Source: Muribaculaceae bacterium
GTDB lineage: Bacteria; Bacteroidota; Bacteroidia; Bacteroidales; Muribaculaceae
Assembly (NCBI GenBank): GCA_022510385.1
Contig: JAFLTQ010000025.1
Span: 1 to 32,164 of the forward strand
Reading direction: 5' to 3'
DNA: 32,164 bases
The stretch's first letter is position 1, and the number at the start of each line of letters is the position of its first letter. Positions 31,683 through 32,164 of this stretch are shown piece after piece. A program made the translations under genes and the position numbers. The notes under the pieces are model-generated. The model saw only the letters and a list, made by a program, of their open reading frames with translations. It was not told where the DNA came from and searched no databases.

Positions 31683-31854
31683 TGGTTAACCCCAACATAT
31701 GCGTAAGCTTGTTGGGGTAGAGATGAGGAAAAAGGTGGTTGCTCGGAGAGTATCTCTGTGAAAGATGACCATAGACATCCTCTCCGAGGAAGATAGCAGA
31801 TGATACTGCACACCCCAACAAGTTCACTTCGCTCACTGATGTTGGGGTTAACCA
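31683..31854. repeat. 172-bp triple-nested inverted repeat
   Basis: Three concentric perfect stems: outer 16 bp (31683-31698 with 31839-31854, containing GGTTAACCCCAACAT), middle 11 bp (CTTGTTGGGGT at 31708-31718 with 31812-31822), and inner 9 bp (CTCGGAGAG at 31742-31750 with 31780-31788). The middle arms repeat the CCCCAAC core of the outer arms. No coding frame spans it. It resembles either a MITE-like non-autonomous element or the template of a structured RNA. Immediately right are further small hairpins, TCTCC-TTC-GGAGA (31861-31873) and GCCTC-GGA-GAGGC (31878-31890). Confidence 0.75.
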
Positions 31855-31937
31855 CAGAAATCTCCTTCGGAGAATGAGCCTCGGAGAGGCCTTCAGCCTG
31901 AGGAGCGAAAGGAGAGGGGAAAGGGGCCGGCGTGGAA

Positions 31938-32005
31938 CCCACAGCTCTCCACTCGCTGTGCTCGTTTCGACCAATGGGATAACTATATATAGTCGCTACG
32001 CGACT
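31938..32005. repeat. Inverted copy of the 68-bp hairpin module
   Basis: Same element as 27071-27140, in the same orientation, and the reverse of 23633-23700. The hairpin end here reads AGTCGC-TAC-GCGACT, so the stem is kept and the loop changed. The preceding 15 or so bases (GGCGTGGAA and neighbours) are also shared with the 27-kb copy. Confidence 0.8.
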
Positions 32006-32016
32006 GGGAAGAAAGT

Positions 32017-32048
32017 TTTGTTTATAAACGAAACTTTTGTTATTTTTG
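32017..32048 (+). promoter_or_regulatory. Candidate promoter at the right window edge
   Basis: TTTG at 32017-32020, 20 nt, TATTTTTG at 32041-32048. Overlapping its end is a perfect 8-bp hairpin GCATAAAA (32048-32055) / TTTTATGC (32060-32067). It predicts a further plus-strand gene beyond 32164, with the 18-bp array in its leader. Confidence 0.5.
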
Positions 32049-32063
32049 CATAAAACTTATTTT

Positions 32064-32164
32064 ATGCACGAACCATCCTTTATGCACTAAGCATCCTCTA
32101 TGCACTAAACATCCTCTATGCACTAAACATCCTCTATGCACTAAACATCCTCTATGCACTAAAC
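32064..32164. repeat. 18-bp tandem repeat running off the window, at least 5.6 copies
   Basis: Unit ATGCACTAAACATCCTCT. Copies start at 32064, 32082, 32100, 32118 and 32136, with a partial one at 32154. The first two copies are diverged and the later ones identical, so the array probably grew at its right side. The unit length is six codons, so all ATGs share one frame, and from the second copy on each reads ATG-CAC-TAA. The minus strand is open through the array, so a coding role there cannot be excluded. Confidence 0.88.

Noticed and set aside
31251..31974. Overlapping minus-strand frames of 88-154 codons at the right end
   Set aside because: They cross the nested palindrome and hairpin modules and show repeat-derived sequence; no initiation or domain evidence.

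Overview
The window looks like chromosomal DNA of a gut-type Bacteroidales bacterium, most likely Muribaculaceae or a close relative. The family-level guess is an inference. Supporting signs are a FimB/Mfa2-type fimbrial lipoprotein, many lipoboxes, a VorB/Kor 2-oxoacid:ferredoxin oxidoreductase, a DUF5715 protein, DUF4143-type ATPases, a Prevotella-like secreted-protein tail, and several promoters of the Bacteroidota type (TTTG, about 20 nt, TAnnTTTG).

Left part (1-8.9 kb). A fimbrial anchor lipoprotein on the plus strand converges with a four-gene minus-strand efflux operon read in the order MATE transporter, RND adaptor, RND pump, TolC-like outer-membrane channel. The MATE and adaptor genes share an ATGA stop/start. 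Upstream of MATE, on the same strand, is a small lipoprotein whose C-terminal half is almost pure Gly-Gly-Pro.

Central part (9.0-21.0 kb), all plus strand. A sirtuin overlaps the ferredoxin gene of a complete 2-oxoacid:ferredoxin oxidoreductase (ferredoxin, alpha, beta, gamma). Next, behind its own promoter, is a CorA metal transporter. A tightly packed envelope-flavoured run follows: OmpA-like lipoprotein, TlpA-like thioredoxin lipoprotein, HTH/coiled-coil protein, DUF5715 protein with LAS-peptidase-like zinc ligands, a giant AsmA-like protein, a HAD phosphatase and AroB. Four of these junctions are 4-nt ATGA overlaps, so translational coupling is likely.

Right part (21.0-32.2 kb) is an accessory region. 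It holds one AT-rich secreted protein and then five genes: three AAA_14/DUF4143-type ATPases, one AAA-ATPase-like/PD-(D/E)XK protein and one Fic enzyme with a C-terminal winged helix. The gaps between them are 250-780 nt long and packed with a mosaic of short hairpin-forming repeats, recurring in similar order and in both orientations. Three repeat blocks overlap the stop codon of the preceding gene. Two ATPase genes share an almost identical leader of about 128 bp. Three different short tandem arrays (41, 23 and 18 bp units) sit directly beside promoter-like sequences. The last array runs off the window edge, and each of its units reads as a start-His-stop mini-ORF. A 172-bp triple-nested palindrome lies near the right end.

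The most likely undescribed material is this repeat mosaic with its promoter-linked tandem arrays and the ATPase/nuclease/Fic genes it separates. No function for it can be proven from sequence alone. No tRNA, rRNA, CRISPR array or transposase gene was seen.
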